Shown here: positions 1 to 9,759 of the stretch, in pieces
How the letters are laid out: every line of letters begins with the position of its first letter
How positions within the stretch are numbered: position 1 is the first letter of the stretch
From: Stigmatella aurantiaca DW4/3-1
GTDB taxonomy: Bacteria > Myxococcota > Myxococcia > Myxococcales > Myxococcaceae
Reading direction: 5' to 3'
NCBI RefSeq assembly: GCF_000165485.1
Contig: NC_014623.1
Location: forward strand, 5,288,893-5,352,892
Length of the DNA stretch: 64,000 nucleotides
Position numbers and translations under genes: made by a program
Notes under the pieces: model-generated
What the model saw: the letters and a program-made list of their open reading frames with translations, nothing else
What the model was told of the DNA's origin: nothing
Database searches by the model: none

Positions 1-1276
<1,276 letters not shown>

Positions 1277-1397
1277 GAATGGAAAGTCCTTTGAAACGGG
1301 TACAGCAGCCCCTGTTGATTCACATGGACCAGCCGCGGGGCGCGACGGAGGCCACGTGTGTCCCCACCCCGGGGACAAGAAGAAAATGAAGCCGCGC

Positions 1398-1427
1398 ACC
1401 CTAGACACCGGTGATTCCGGCAGTCAA
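1398..1427 (-). promoter_or_regulatory. Sigma-70-like promoter for rpsA
   Basis: On the minus strand, TTGACT (1427-1422) is separated by 18 bases from TAGGGT (1403-1398). This matches 5/6 of the -35 consensus and keeps the TAnnnT frame of the -10. A start near 1390 would leave a leader of about 115 nt before the rpsA ATG. Upstream of it lie two small inverted repeats, AGCAC/GTGCT (1431-1449) and GCCCGG/CCGGGC (1468-1485). This is a prediction from sequence only. Confidence 0.5.
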
Positions 1428-1617
1428 GCGAGCACGCAACGGTTGTGCTGACCTGCGCAAAACGCCCGCCCGGGGCCGTCCGGGCTGCGGAAGAGACACA
1501 GGAGGGCCGCTTCCTGGCGGACCGGACGCGTTTCCCGGCCCACACACGGCGACCGCAGGCCCTTCTGTTCTAGGAACGCCTGCTCCCCCGTGCAAGCTGC
1601 CCGGAGGGAGCGGTTTT

Positions 1618-1647
1618 TCCGGGAGGACGGCTGCCTGCCCTCCCGGA
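1618..1647 (-). terminator. Hairpin just after the maltoporin-like gene
   Basis: A perfect 9-bp inverted repeat (TCCGGGAGG / CCTCCCGGA) with a 12-nt loop begins 14 bases past the stop codon of the porin gene. On the minus strand it is followed by AAAA rather than a U-tract, so it would be a non-canonical or weak terminator or a 3'-end stabiliser. Read on the plus strand it is preceded by five T's. It separates the porin transcript from rpsA. Confidence 0.5.
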
Positions 1648-1661
1648 GACGGAGCGTGGGG

Positions 1662-3068
1662 CTAGAACCACCACTCGGCGCGGGTGCCGACGTAGTGGCC
1701 GAACTTCTTCGGGCCAAAGTCCTGGAGGTACGGGGACACGGGCAGGCCGTAGGTGCCCCGGTCCAGCAGGTCCACTTCGGCCTGGTTGAAGATGGCCAGC
1801 GAGTAGATGAGGCGGATCTGCGGGCGGGCCCAGGCCGAGCGCAGGCCGGACGGGACGATCGTGGGGACGATGGAGAAGCGGAAGGCCGTGGGCATGCCCG
1901 GATCCTCCACGCCCTCGGGCAGCTCCGCCTTGAAGCCCTGGAACGTCGCCTCGTTGACCAGGTGGAAGTTGTCGTGCAGGTACAGGAAGCTGCGCACGCC
2001 CACCACGAAGTTCGTGCCGCTGTTGATTCCGACCGCCGCGCTGGTCCGCTCCCCGTCATCCGCGCCCTTGCTGTGCTGGAGGATGCCGTACGCGTTCAGG
2101 GTGAGCAGCGGGTTCACGTTGTAGAGCAAGTGCTCCACCGCCTCGATGCCCAGCGCGCCGCTGTACTTGCCGTCCTCGTTGGGCCGGCCGAAGGTCGCGA
2201 ACGTCGGGGAGGCGCTGAAGGCGCCGTTGGCGATGCCGCCGCCGAAGCGCACCGACAGCTCGTTGAAGCTGCCGTCGCCCAGGTCCAGGCGGCCCTTGAC
2301 GCCCACCGCGTAGCCGATGTCGCTTTCCTGGATGTTCACGCCCTCATCGGTGAGGCGCGTCTTGTTGGCGGGCAGCAGGTGGAACTCACCCAGGAAGTTC
2401 ACCGAGTGCTTCTCGGCCACCGGCAGGATGTACTGGCCCACGAACGTGGTGCGCTGACGGTCGAAGCGAACGTTCGTGTCCGGGTCCACGACGCTGTACA
2501 GGCCAGGGGCCTGGGAGGTCTGCAGCAGCACCGCCAGGTCCAGCCCCTTGTACTTCAGGCCGGCGCCCTGCGAGACGAGGGCATTGAAGAAGAAGATATC
2601 GGCGATGTGCACGTCGGTGCTGCGGTAGAAGCGCTGGCCGACCCAGAGCGTCAGATCCTGGGTGAGCACGTTGCCCGCCTCGAGGTAGGCCTGGGAGATG
2701 GAGAAGCCCGGGGTCGAGGCGCCGAGGTACGAGCCCGTGTTCGAGTACATCGCGGGGGTGACCACCACGTGGTAGTAGGGCTTGGCGGGCTCCTCCGCCA
2801 CGGGCTTGACGATGTGCAGCTTGATGGTGGGCTCGAGGTAGTCGCCTTCCTCGAAGCGCCCTCCCAGCGCATTGCCCAAGAGGTTGATGTACTTGCCGTG
2901 CACGAAGCGGCCAGTCTGGGGATTCCAGGTGGCGCCCATGCGGCCGTACATGCCGAACTCGACGTTTTCAGACCCAATCCACGCCGAAGCGGTGGTGGGT
3001 ACTGCCAACAGGGTCGCGGCGGAGATCAACGAGGTGACGCAAGAACGCAGTCTTCGGGAAGAAAGCAC
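1662..3068 (-). CDS. Maltoporin-like outer-membrane sugar porin (LamB family)
   Basis: Predicted outer-membrane beta-barrel for passive entry of oligosaccharides. I chose the GTG at 3068 because it puts a signal peptide first (LSSRRLRSCVTSL... ending TTASA, then W); upstream in-frame starts would add about 37 unlikely residues. The mature protein is about 440 residues, close to the 420 of LamB. The segment RFYRSTDVHIADIFFFNAL...GAG parallels the conserved maltoporin motif around 'RFYQR.DVH..D...W..SGPGAG', and the chain ends in aromatic residues (EWWF), as outer-membrane barrels do. It diverges from a sugar ABC importer, which supports a carbohydrate substrate, but which sugar cannot be told. 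Overall LamB similarity is distant. Confidence 0.75.
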   Translation of the reverse strand: MLSSRRLRSCVTSLISAATLLAVPTTASAWIGSENVEFGMYGRMGATWNPQTGRFVHGKYINLLGNALGGRFEEGDYLEPTIKLHIVKPVAEEPAKPYYHVVVTPAMYSNTGSYLGASTPGFSISQAYLEAGNVLTQDLTLWVGQRFYRSTDVHIADIFFFNALVSQGAGLKYKGLDLAVLLQTSQAPGLYSVVDPDTNVRFDRQRTTFVGQYILPVAEKHSVNFLGEFHLLPANKTRLTDEGVNIQESDIGYAVGVKGRLDLGDGSFNELSVRFGGGIANGAFSASPTFATFGRPNEDGKYSGALGIEAVEHLLYNVNPLLTLNAYGILQHSKGADDGERTSAAVGINSGTNFVVGVRSFLYLHDNFHLVNEATFQGFKAELPEGVEDPGMPTAFRFSIVPTIVPSGLRSAWARPQIRLIYSLAIFNQAEVDLLDRGTYGLPVSPYLQDFGPKKFGHYVGTRAEWWF

Positions 3069-3177
3069 GATGCAGCCCCCAAACGTATTGCGGATGACAA
3101 AAAGTCGAGGATGTGAGGAGTGAGACCGGAGGGAGACATCTCCCTTCCTCAATGGGCCGGCCAATGCGGGCCTCCTC

Positions 3178-3231
3178 ATAGAACTTGATAGTTGTTCTAT
3201 TCAAGTCTCTTGATCACGGATAAATCGTGAT
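3178..3231. promoter_or_regulatory. Two AT-rich inverted repeats upstream of the porin gene
   Basis: ATAGAAC (3178-3184) pairs with GTTCTAT (3194-3200) across 9 nt, and ATCACG (3213-3218) pairs with CGTGAT (3226-3231) across 7 nt. The stretch is much more AT-rich than its surroundings and lies 110-165 bases before the porin GTG. Either dyad could be an operator or part of the porin promoter or leader. No regulator gene is adjacent. Confidence 0.4.
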
Positions 3232-3272
3232 ACGGGTTGCCTTGCCCACGGGAGGGGTGGACGCGAAGGTTC

Positions 3273-3289
3273 TTGACCCCTCGCGTCAA
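3273..3289. promoter_or_regulatory. Candidate operator, copy 1 (TTGAC-N7-GTCAA)
   Basis: A 17-bp dyad, TTGAC CCCTCGC GTCAA, lies in the divergent interval between the porin and the sugar-importer operon. An almost identical copy lies 35 bp downstream (centre to centre). Two equal dyads on a similar helix face suggest cooperative binding by a dimeric regulator. Confidence 0.6.
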
Positions 3290-3307
3290 AGATTGCTCAG
3301 CCAAACA

Positions 3308-3324
3308 TTGACCGCCCGCGTCAA
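3308..3324. promoter_or_regulatory. Candidate operator, copy 2 (TTGAC-N7-GTCAA)
   Basis: TTGAC CGCCCGC GTCAA, the same half-sites and spacer length as copy 1, 70 bases before the binding-protein ATG. Read on the minus strand the two copies share TTGACGCG-R-GSGGTCAA. Confidence 0.6.
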
Positions 3325-3393
3325 GGTTTGCCCAGCCCGTGTGGACGCGTTGAACGCGCTCCGGTCCGGAGCGTCTCCTTGGAGGAAACACGT

Positions 3394-4659
<1,266 letters not shown>

Positions 4660-4669
4660 GGAGGCAGGG

Positions 4670-5635
4670 ATGGCCCACCCCGCGACCCCGATCAACCCTG
4701 GACCTGGAGGCGCCTCCGCACCGCCCGAGGCGCCCCCGCCCGTGCTGGAAGGCGCCTCCGCGCTGCTGCGCGAGCGCACCCGCGCCGCTTGGCTGTTCCT
4801 GGCCCCCACCCTGGTGGTGATGGTGGTGGTGGCCGGGTGGCCCCTGGCACGGACCTTCTGGTTCTCGTTCACGGACGCGAACCTGACGGACATGGCCGCC
4901 TCCCAGTTCGTGGGGTTGGAGAGCCTCCGCCAGGTGATAGACGATCCGGACTGGTGGACCACGGTGTGGACCACCTTCCGGTTCGCCGGGGTGTCGGTCG
5001 TGCTGGAGACGGTGCTGGGGATGATCATCGCCCTGGCGCTGAACGCGAAGTTCGGGGGCCGCGGCATTCTGCGCGCCGCGGTGCTCGTGCCCTGGGCCAT
5101 CCCTACCGTTGTCTCCGCGAAGATGTGGGCGTGGATGTTCAACGACATCTACGGCGTCGTGAACGCGGTTCTCCAGTCGCTGGGCCTCATCTCGGAGCCG
5201 ATGGCGTGGACGGCGGAGCCGGGGCTGGCCTTTGGGGCGGTGGTGGCCGTGGACGTGTGGAAGACGACGCCCTTCATGACGCTGCTCATCCTGGCGGCGC
5301 TCCAGATGTTGCCGGGAGATGTCTACGAGGCGGCCCGCATCGATGGGGCCGGGCCCATCCGGGCGTTCTTCCAGGTGACGCTGCCCATGCTGAAGGGGCC
5401 GCTGATGGTGGCCATCATCTTCCGCATCCTGGATGCACTGCGCGTCTTCGACGTCTTCTTCGTGCTCACCGGCGGTGGGACAGAGACGATGCCGATGGCG
5501 GGCTACGCGCGGCAGCGGATGTTCGAGTACCAAGAGATTGGTGTCGGCTCAGCGGCGGCTTCCTTGCTGTTCGCGATCATCGCCCTGTTCACCGCCGTCT
5601 ACATGGTGGTGGGCCGGGTGAAGCTGGGAGATTAG
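4670..5635 (+). CDS. Sugar ABC transporter permease, MalF type
   Basis: First inner-membrane permease of the importer. It has 321 residues with a roughly 40-residue Pro/Ala-rich N-terminal tail followed by about six hydrophobic helices. The cytoplasmic EAA loop that docks the ATPase is clear: EAARIDGAGPIRAFFQVTLP. GGAGG at 4660-4664 precedes the ATG at 4670, only 10 bases after the binding-protein stop, so the genes are co-transcribed. Short MalF-like members (about 290-320 residues) are usual for trehalose/maltose-type systems; this one lacks the large periplasmic loop of E. coli MalF. Confidence 0.92.
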   Translation: MAHPATPINPGPGGASAPPEAPPPVLEGASALLRERTRAAWLFLAPTLVVMVVVAGWPLARTFWFSFTDANLTDMAASQFVGLESLRQVIDDPDWWTTVWTTFRFAGVSVVLETVLGMIIALALNAKFGGRGILRAAVLVPWAIPTVVSAKMWAWMFNDIYGVVNAVLQSLGLISEPMAWTAEPGLAFGAVVAVDVWKTTPFMTLLILAALQMLPGDVYEAARIDGAGPIRAFFQVTLPMLKGPLMVAIIFRILDALRVFDVFFVLTGGGTETMPMAGYARQRMFEYQEIGVGSAAASLLFAIIALFTAVYMVVGRVKLGD

Positions 5636-5638
5636 GGC

Positions 5639-6463
5639 ATGCGCTGGGTGAAGAAGGCGGCGTTCGCGGTGTTGCTGGCGGTCATCAGCGTCTACACGCT
5701 CTTTCCCTTCTACTGGGCCATCGTCTCGTCCTTGAAGACGGGCAGCGAGCTGTTCGAAGTCGCCCCATGGCCGAAGGAGCCCGCCTGGGGCAACTACACG
5801 GCGGTGTTCACCGCCCAGCCCTTCGGGCAGAACATCCTCAACTCGGTCATCGTCGCCTCGGCGGTGGTGGTGCTGTCGCTGGCGCTGGGGCTGACGGCTT
5901 CGTTCGCGCTGGCGCGCATCCAGTTCCGGGGCCGCAGCACCCTGCTGCTCACGGTGCTGGGTGTGTCCATGTTCCCGCAGATCGCCGTGCTGTCGGGCAT
6001 GTTTGAACTGGTGCGCTGGCTGGGCTTCTACAACAAGCTGCCGTCGCTGATTCTCTCGAACCTCATCCTCACCCTGCCCTTCACCGTCTGGGTGCTCACC
6101 ACGTTCATGCGGGAGCTGCCGAAGGACCTGGAGGAAGCGGCCATCGTGGATGGTGCCACGCCGTGGATGATCGTCACCAAGGTGTTCCTGCCGCTGCTGG
6201 GGCCCGCCATGGCGACCACGGGGCTCTTGGCGTTCATCTCCGCGTGGAATGAGTTCCTGTTCGCGCTCACCTTCAGCCAGTCCGACAACGTGCGGACGGT
6301 GCCGGTGGCCATCGCCCTGTTCAGCGGTGGCAGCGCGTTCGAGACGCCCTGGGGCGTCATCATGGCCGCCTCCGTCATCGTCACCGTGCCCTTGGTGGTG
6401 CTGGTGCTCATCTTCCAGCGGAAGATCATCTCCGGTCTCACGGCGGGAGCCGTGAAGGGGTAG
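5639..6463 (+). CDS. Sugar ABC transporter permease, MalG type
   Basis: Second permease, 274 residues with about six membrane helices. The EAA loop reads EEAAIVDGATPWMIVTKVFLP, and the C-terminus (FQRKIISGLTAGAVKG) is the conserved MalG-family tail that contacts the ATPase dimer. The ATG at 5639 follows the previous stop by 3 bases, so translation is probably coupled. No MalK/UgpC-type ATPase gene follows; instead the 3' end overlaps the convergent DUF3703 gene by 26 bases. The importer must borrow an ATPase encoded elsewhere. Confidence 0.93.
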   Translation: MRWVKKAAFAVLLAVISVYTLFPFYWAIVSSLKTGSELFEVAPWPKEPAWGNYTAVFTAQPFGQNILNSVIVASAVVVLSLALGLTASFALARIQFRGRSTLLLTVLGVSMFPQIAVLSGMFELVRWLGFYNKLPSLILSNLILTLPFTVWVLTTFMRELPKDLEEAAIVDGATPWMIVTKVFLPLLGPAMATTGLLAFISAWNEFLFALTFSQSDNVRTVPVAIALFSGGSAFETPWGVIMAASVIVTVPLVVLVLIFQRKIISGLTAGAVKG

Positions 6464-6809
6464 CCTCCTCCTCCCGCAGCCATTCCTGGAGATCCGCGGG
6501 GATGGGCATGGGGGTGAAGATGCCCACGTTGGCTCCTCCCGTGTTCCCCCGGGGGGCGCGCCCGAGCCACGAACCCGGGGCTGCCAGGAGCAGCCGGGGC
6601 CATTGCCCGAGGCACTCGCGGAGGTCCCTCCGGCGCCAAGCGAAGGCAAACATCGCCCCGTGCACCCGGAGGTGAGGCCAGGCATGGGCTTGGCTCAGGA
6701 TGTGCGCCCGCTCCAGGAATCGCCACGAGGCAGCCAGTTCCCCGCGCGCTTCTGCTTCTGTTGAGGCACGCAGCTCTTGGTCGAAGTGCTCTTGCAGGTG
6801 GAGGTTCAT
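6438..6809 (-). CDS. DUF3703 family protein
   Basis: A 123-residue soluble protein whose central part matches the DUF3703 pattern as I remember it: an alpha-helical N-terminus, 'FLERAHILSQ', 'HLRVHGAMF', then 'SWLGRAPRGNTGGANVG' and 'PMPIPADLQEWL'. Function is unknown; nothing suggests catalysis. The gene is monocistronic and its 3' end overlaps the MalG-type permease gene tail-to-tail. The Met at 6809 is the only good start. Confidence 0.75.
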   Translation of the reverse strand: MNLHLQEHFDQELRASTEAEARGELAASWRFLERAHILSQAHAWPHLRVHGAMFAFAWRRRDLRECLGQWPRLLLAAPGSWLGRAPRGNTGGANVGIFTPMPIPADLQEWLREEEATPSRLPP

Positions 6810-7247
6810 CGTTTACTCGTTGCCGAACGGGTGCTGGGACATCTTCTTCTCAAGGCGGCGTAATCTCGAACACGGGTAGACGCCTCTATCGAGCATTTGT
6901 AACGCCCGGCTGCGCGGCTGCCACGATGGTTGCCCCTGCGGCGGTGAGAACAGCCGACATGCTCGGTTCAGGCGCTCTGTCTGGGCTTGTCCCGATTGGG
7001 TGGCTCTCCTACACGATGTGTGGCTGCCCGCCAGGAGCCTGCGCTTCGCCCCTCCCGATGGGGGAAGGCACGAACCTGTCCGACAAGCAGACAGGTTCCG
7101 CGAGGCTGCGACCAGGGCAGGCTCGGTCTACCGGACATTTGGGTATGAGCATGGCGTGAGCAGACCTCAAGAGGATGGCTGACGAGAAGAGACCCGACGG
7201 GTAGGATGTAAATGAGGAGAGGCCATTGCCTTCTTTGGAGGTGCGCC
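6810..7247. other. Gene-poor stretch of about 440 bases upstream of the broken kinase gene
   Basis: No convincing gene on either strand: the open frames have no recognisable protein features. The only clear structure is an 8-bp hairpin, AACCTGTC (7073-7080) / GACAGGTT (7090-7097), with a 9-nt loop, not followed by T's. The lack of genes next to a decayed kinase is consistent with DNA left over from earlier genes. Confidence 0.4.
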
Positions 7248-8144
7248 ATGGATGAGCTGTCTCCCGAGGCACTTCCGGACGGAACTCTTTGGGGGTCATG
7301 GCGGGTGAAGAGACGTGCGGGCTACGGCACGTATGGGGCGGTTTACCAAGCACACCGAAGGGGGCGGTTCCACTGGAAGCACCGCCGCTCGGTCAACACC
7401 CATTACCAGGCCACGCCCGCGGATGACGTGTATGCACTGGGGGTGACGGCCTACCGGCTGTGCACGGGAATCTACCCGCCCCCGGCGACGGACCCCTCCA
7501 TCGTGGGCGATGATGGGCGCGATACCCAGGAGGTGCTGGTGCCTCCGAGCCAGCTCAAACCGCTGGCGCCCGCCTTGGAGCGCCTCATTCTCCGCATGCT
7601 TTCCGACAGGCCCCAGGACCGAGGCAGTGCTGTTGAGCTGGCCTCAGCCATGGAAGCTGCGGCGGATGCCGCTGGCGCTGAAGCCGATGTGCCGCTGAAT
7701 CCGTCGAGCAGAACCTCGGGAGTCACGAGCCCCCCTGCCCCCGCGCCTCGCCAGGCAGGAAATTGGTCCGGGGTGCTCCTCCCCTTGATCGCTGGAGTTC
7801 TCATCCTGGTTGTTGAGAGCCTGCGCTGGGAAGGTTTCTTGGCGCCTCCTTCCGGCATGACAGATGGCGGAACCGGAGGCGTGGCGGATGCAGCCGTGGA
7901 AGAGTTGCCGGTGTCCAGATAAGAGCCCGAGTCCAGCGGACTGACCTTGGAGGTACCCAAGGAGCCATTGCCGGGCCAACGGCGCCCACCCTGTGCCCGC
8001 TTCCAGATCAACATCCATGGAGGCTGCTGGCTTGAGGTCCTTCAAACCTCACCGCCCTGCGGAGAGAGCTATTACGAATGGAAAGGGGCCTGCTACTCCC
8101 CCATGTTCGTCCCTCTGAGGCCCGGTACATCGGACCCTCGTTAG
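7248..8144 (+). pseudogene. Myxobacterial Ser/Thr protein kinase gene, catalytic core deleted and interrupted by a stop
   Basis: ATG at 7248 with GGAGG upstream. Residues 1-40 carry a normal kinase start with a glycine-rich loop (GYGTYGAVYQAH). The frame then jumps to sequence normally found after the activation segment (RFHWKHRRS...ATPADDVYALGVTAYRL, then the ERLILRMLS...RPQDRGSA end of the C-lobe). The VALK lysine, HRD and DFG motifs are all absent, implying an in-frame loss of very roughly 150-200 codons. After a membrane segment (GVLLPLIAGVLILVV) an in-frame TAA at 7920-7922 stops translation. The same frame resumes with the family's conserved Cys-rich tail (LPGQRRPPC...NIHGGCW...PPC...YEWKGACY) ending in TAG at 8144. 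It cannot be an active kinase. A short membrane-anchored fragment may still be made. Confidence 0.8.
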
Positions 8145-8169
8145 GGCAACGGTTTCATCGAAAGCCCTA
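8142..8169. terminator. Inverted repeat holding both stop codons (broken kinase / acyl-CoA dehydrogenase)
   Basis: TAGGGC (8142-8147) pairs with GCCCTA (8164-8169) across 16 nt. TAG of the plus-strand gene is the first arm's start, and the complement of the minus-strand gene's TAG is the second arm's end. It is a candidate shared bidirectional 3' end. Confidence 0.4.
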
Positions 8170-9315
8170 TGAGCCGAACAGCTTGAACGTCTCCCGGGCG
8201 ATGACCATTCGCTGCACCTCGCTGGTGCCCTCGTAGATGGTCTGCACGCGCGCGTCCCGGTAGTAGCGCTCCACCGGGAACTCGTCGATGTAGCCGTAGC
8301 CGCCGTGGAGTTGCACCGCCTTGTCGCAGACACGGTTGGCCATCTCGCTGGCGAACAGCTTCGCCATGGAGGCCTCGCGCGTGAACGGCTGACCCTTCTC
8401 CTTCAGGGTGGCCGCCCGGAACGTCAGCAACTCCGCCGCCGCGATCTGCACCTTCATGTCCGCCATCATGAAGCGAGGGCCCTGGAACTCGCTCACCGGC
8501 TGGTTGAAGGCATGGCGGTCCTTCGTGTACCGCACGGCGGCCTCCAGCGCCGCCCGGGCCACCCCGCACGCCTGAGAGGCAATGCCGATGCGGCCCCCGT
8601 CCAGCGCCACCATCGCCAGCTTGAACCCCTCCCCTTCCTTCCCCAGGATCTGATCGGCCGGAATGTGGCAGTCCTCGAACGTCAGGCTCACCGTGTTCGA
8701 GCCGCGCAGGCCCATCTTGTCCTCGTGCTTGCCCACGTGCAGGCCCTTCGTTCCGCCCTCCACGATGAAGGCGGACAGGCCCTTGTTGCCCGTGCCGGAG
8801 GTGCGCGCCCACACCACCATCACCCCCGCGTACGCCCCGGAGGTGATCCACTGCTTGCTGCCGTTGAGCACCCACTGGTCGCCCTGCCGCACCGCCGTGG
8901 TGCGCAGCGCGCCCGGGTCCGAGCCCGCGTGGGCCTCGGAGAGCGCGAACGAGCCCACCACCGCCTCGCCGGACGTCAGCCGGGGCAGGAACTTTTCCCG
9001 CTGGGCCTCCGTGCCGAAGGTGTTGATCAGCTCCCCGCACATGTTCGTCACGGCCATGGCCACGGAGGTGGAGGCGCACGCGGCCGACAGTTCCATCACC
9101 GCCAGCGCGTAGGCCACCACCCCGGCCTCCGAGCCCCCATAGCGGGCCGGGAGGTTCACCCCCATCAGCCCTACCTCCGCCAGCTCCTTGAAGAGCGCCG
9201 GGGAGAAGCGCTCCTCCCGGTCGGCGGCGCGGGCCTGGGGCTCCACCTTCTCGCGGGCCACCTTCCGGGCGGTGTCACGGATGAGCGTCTGGGTCTCGGT
9301 CAGCTCGAGGTTCAC
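8167..9315 (-). CDS. Acyl-CoA dehydrogenase, short-chain type
   Basis: FAD enzyme that introduces the alpha-beta double bond into short acyl-CoAs and passes electrons to ETF. It has 382 residues, the usual length. The N-terminal helical domain is followed by the beta domain with FALSEAHAGSDPGALRT and 'WVLNGSKQWITSG', and the C-terminal helical domain ends in YEGTSEVQRMVIARE, where the Glu of EGTSE is the catalytic base position of short-chain and butyryl-CoA dehydrogenases. It is the last gene of a minus-strand run of beta-oxidation genes (6 bases after the preceding one) and a close paralogue of the gene at 9760-10902. Confidence 0.95.
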   Translation of the reverse strand: MNLELTETQTLIRDTARKVAREKVEPQARAADREERFSPALFKELAEVGLMGVNLPARYGGSEAGVVAYALAVMELSAACASTSVAMAVTNMCGELINTFGTEAQREKFLPRLTSGEAVVGSFALSEAHAGSDPGALRTTAVRQGDQWVLNGSKQWITSGAYAGVMVVWARTSGTGNKGLSAFIVEGGTKGLHVGKHEDKMGLRGSNTVSLTFEDCHIPADQILGKEGEGFKLAMVALDGGRIGIASQACGVARAALEAAVRYTKDRHAFNQPVSEFQGPRFMMADMKVQIAAAELLTFRAATLKEKGQPFTREASMAKLFASEMANRVCDKAVQLHGGYGYIDEFPVERYYRDARVQTIYEGTSEVQRMVIARETFKLFGS

Positions 9316-9321
9316 GGGGGT

Positions 9322-9756
9322 CTACTCGATGGCCTTGAGGTTGAAAGGGTACTCGATGGGGTAATCGCGGCCGTCCGGGGGCTTGGGGAACGTCATCGCC
9401 GTGAGCACCGCCACCACGCAGTCATGCAGCCCGGGGTCCTTCAGCGTGGTGCCCTTCTTCAGCACCTTCGCGTTCCTCACCATGCCCACCGCGGAGATGG
9501 TGAAGGAGGTCATCAGCTTGCCCTCCACCTTCTTGTCCTGCTCCACCAGCGTGTCCTCGTAGCAGGCCTGGATCTTCTCCCGGTGGTACGCGATGACCTG
9601 CTGGATGGAGTCGGGCGTGAAGGGCAGCTTGGTCACGTCCAGCACCTCGCGGGGCTTGGGGGCGGCCTTCCGGGCGGGCTTGGCCCCAGGCTCGTCCTGC
9701 GCGAGCACCGCCGTGGATGCCAGCCACACCGCCGCGACGAAAAACCGGCCCATCAT
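9322..9756 (-). CDS. Periplasmic AgmX/PglI C-terminal (TonB-like) domain protein
   Basis: A 144-residue exported protein. A signal peptide (MMGRFFVAAVWLASTAVLAQ) precedes a short Lys/Pro linker and one AgmX/PglI C-terminal domain: 'IQACYEDTLVEQ', 'GKLMTSFTISAVGMVRNAKV', 'LHDCVVAVLTAMTFPKPPDG', 'YPIEYPFNL'. The two cysteines of the CYE and DCV motifs are both present. In myxobacteria this domain is common on gliding and periplasmic proteins, and its fold resembles TonB C-terminal domains. It lies between two acyl-CoA dehydrogenase genes with 3- and 6-base gaps, so it is co-transcribed with them although no metabolic role is known. Confidence 0.8.
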   Translation of the reverse strand: MMGRFFVAAVWLASTAVLAQDEPGAKPARKAAPKPREVLDVTKLPFTPDSIQQVIAYHREKIQACYEDTLVEQDKKVEGKLMTSFTISAVGMVRNAKVLKKGTTLKDPGLHDCVVAVLTAMTFPKPPDGRDYPIEYPFNLKAIE

Positions 9757-9759
9757 CGT

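Noticed and set aside
1411-1665. Short open frames between rpsA and the porin gene.
   Set aside because: They overlap the rpsA promoter and the porin hairpin and lack any start signal or protein character.
6761-7159. A 132-codon plus-strand open frame in the gap after DUF3703.
   Set aside because: No ribosome site at a sensible distance, no recognisable domain, and unusual composition for a gene in this genome.
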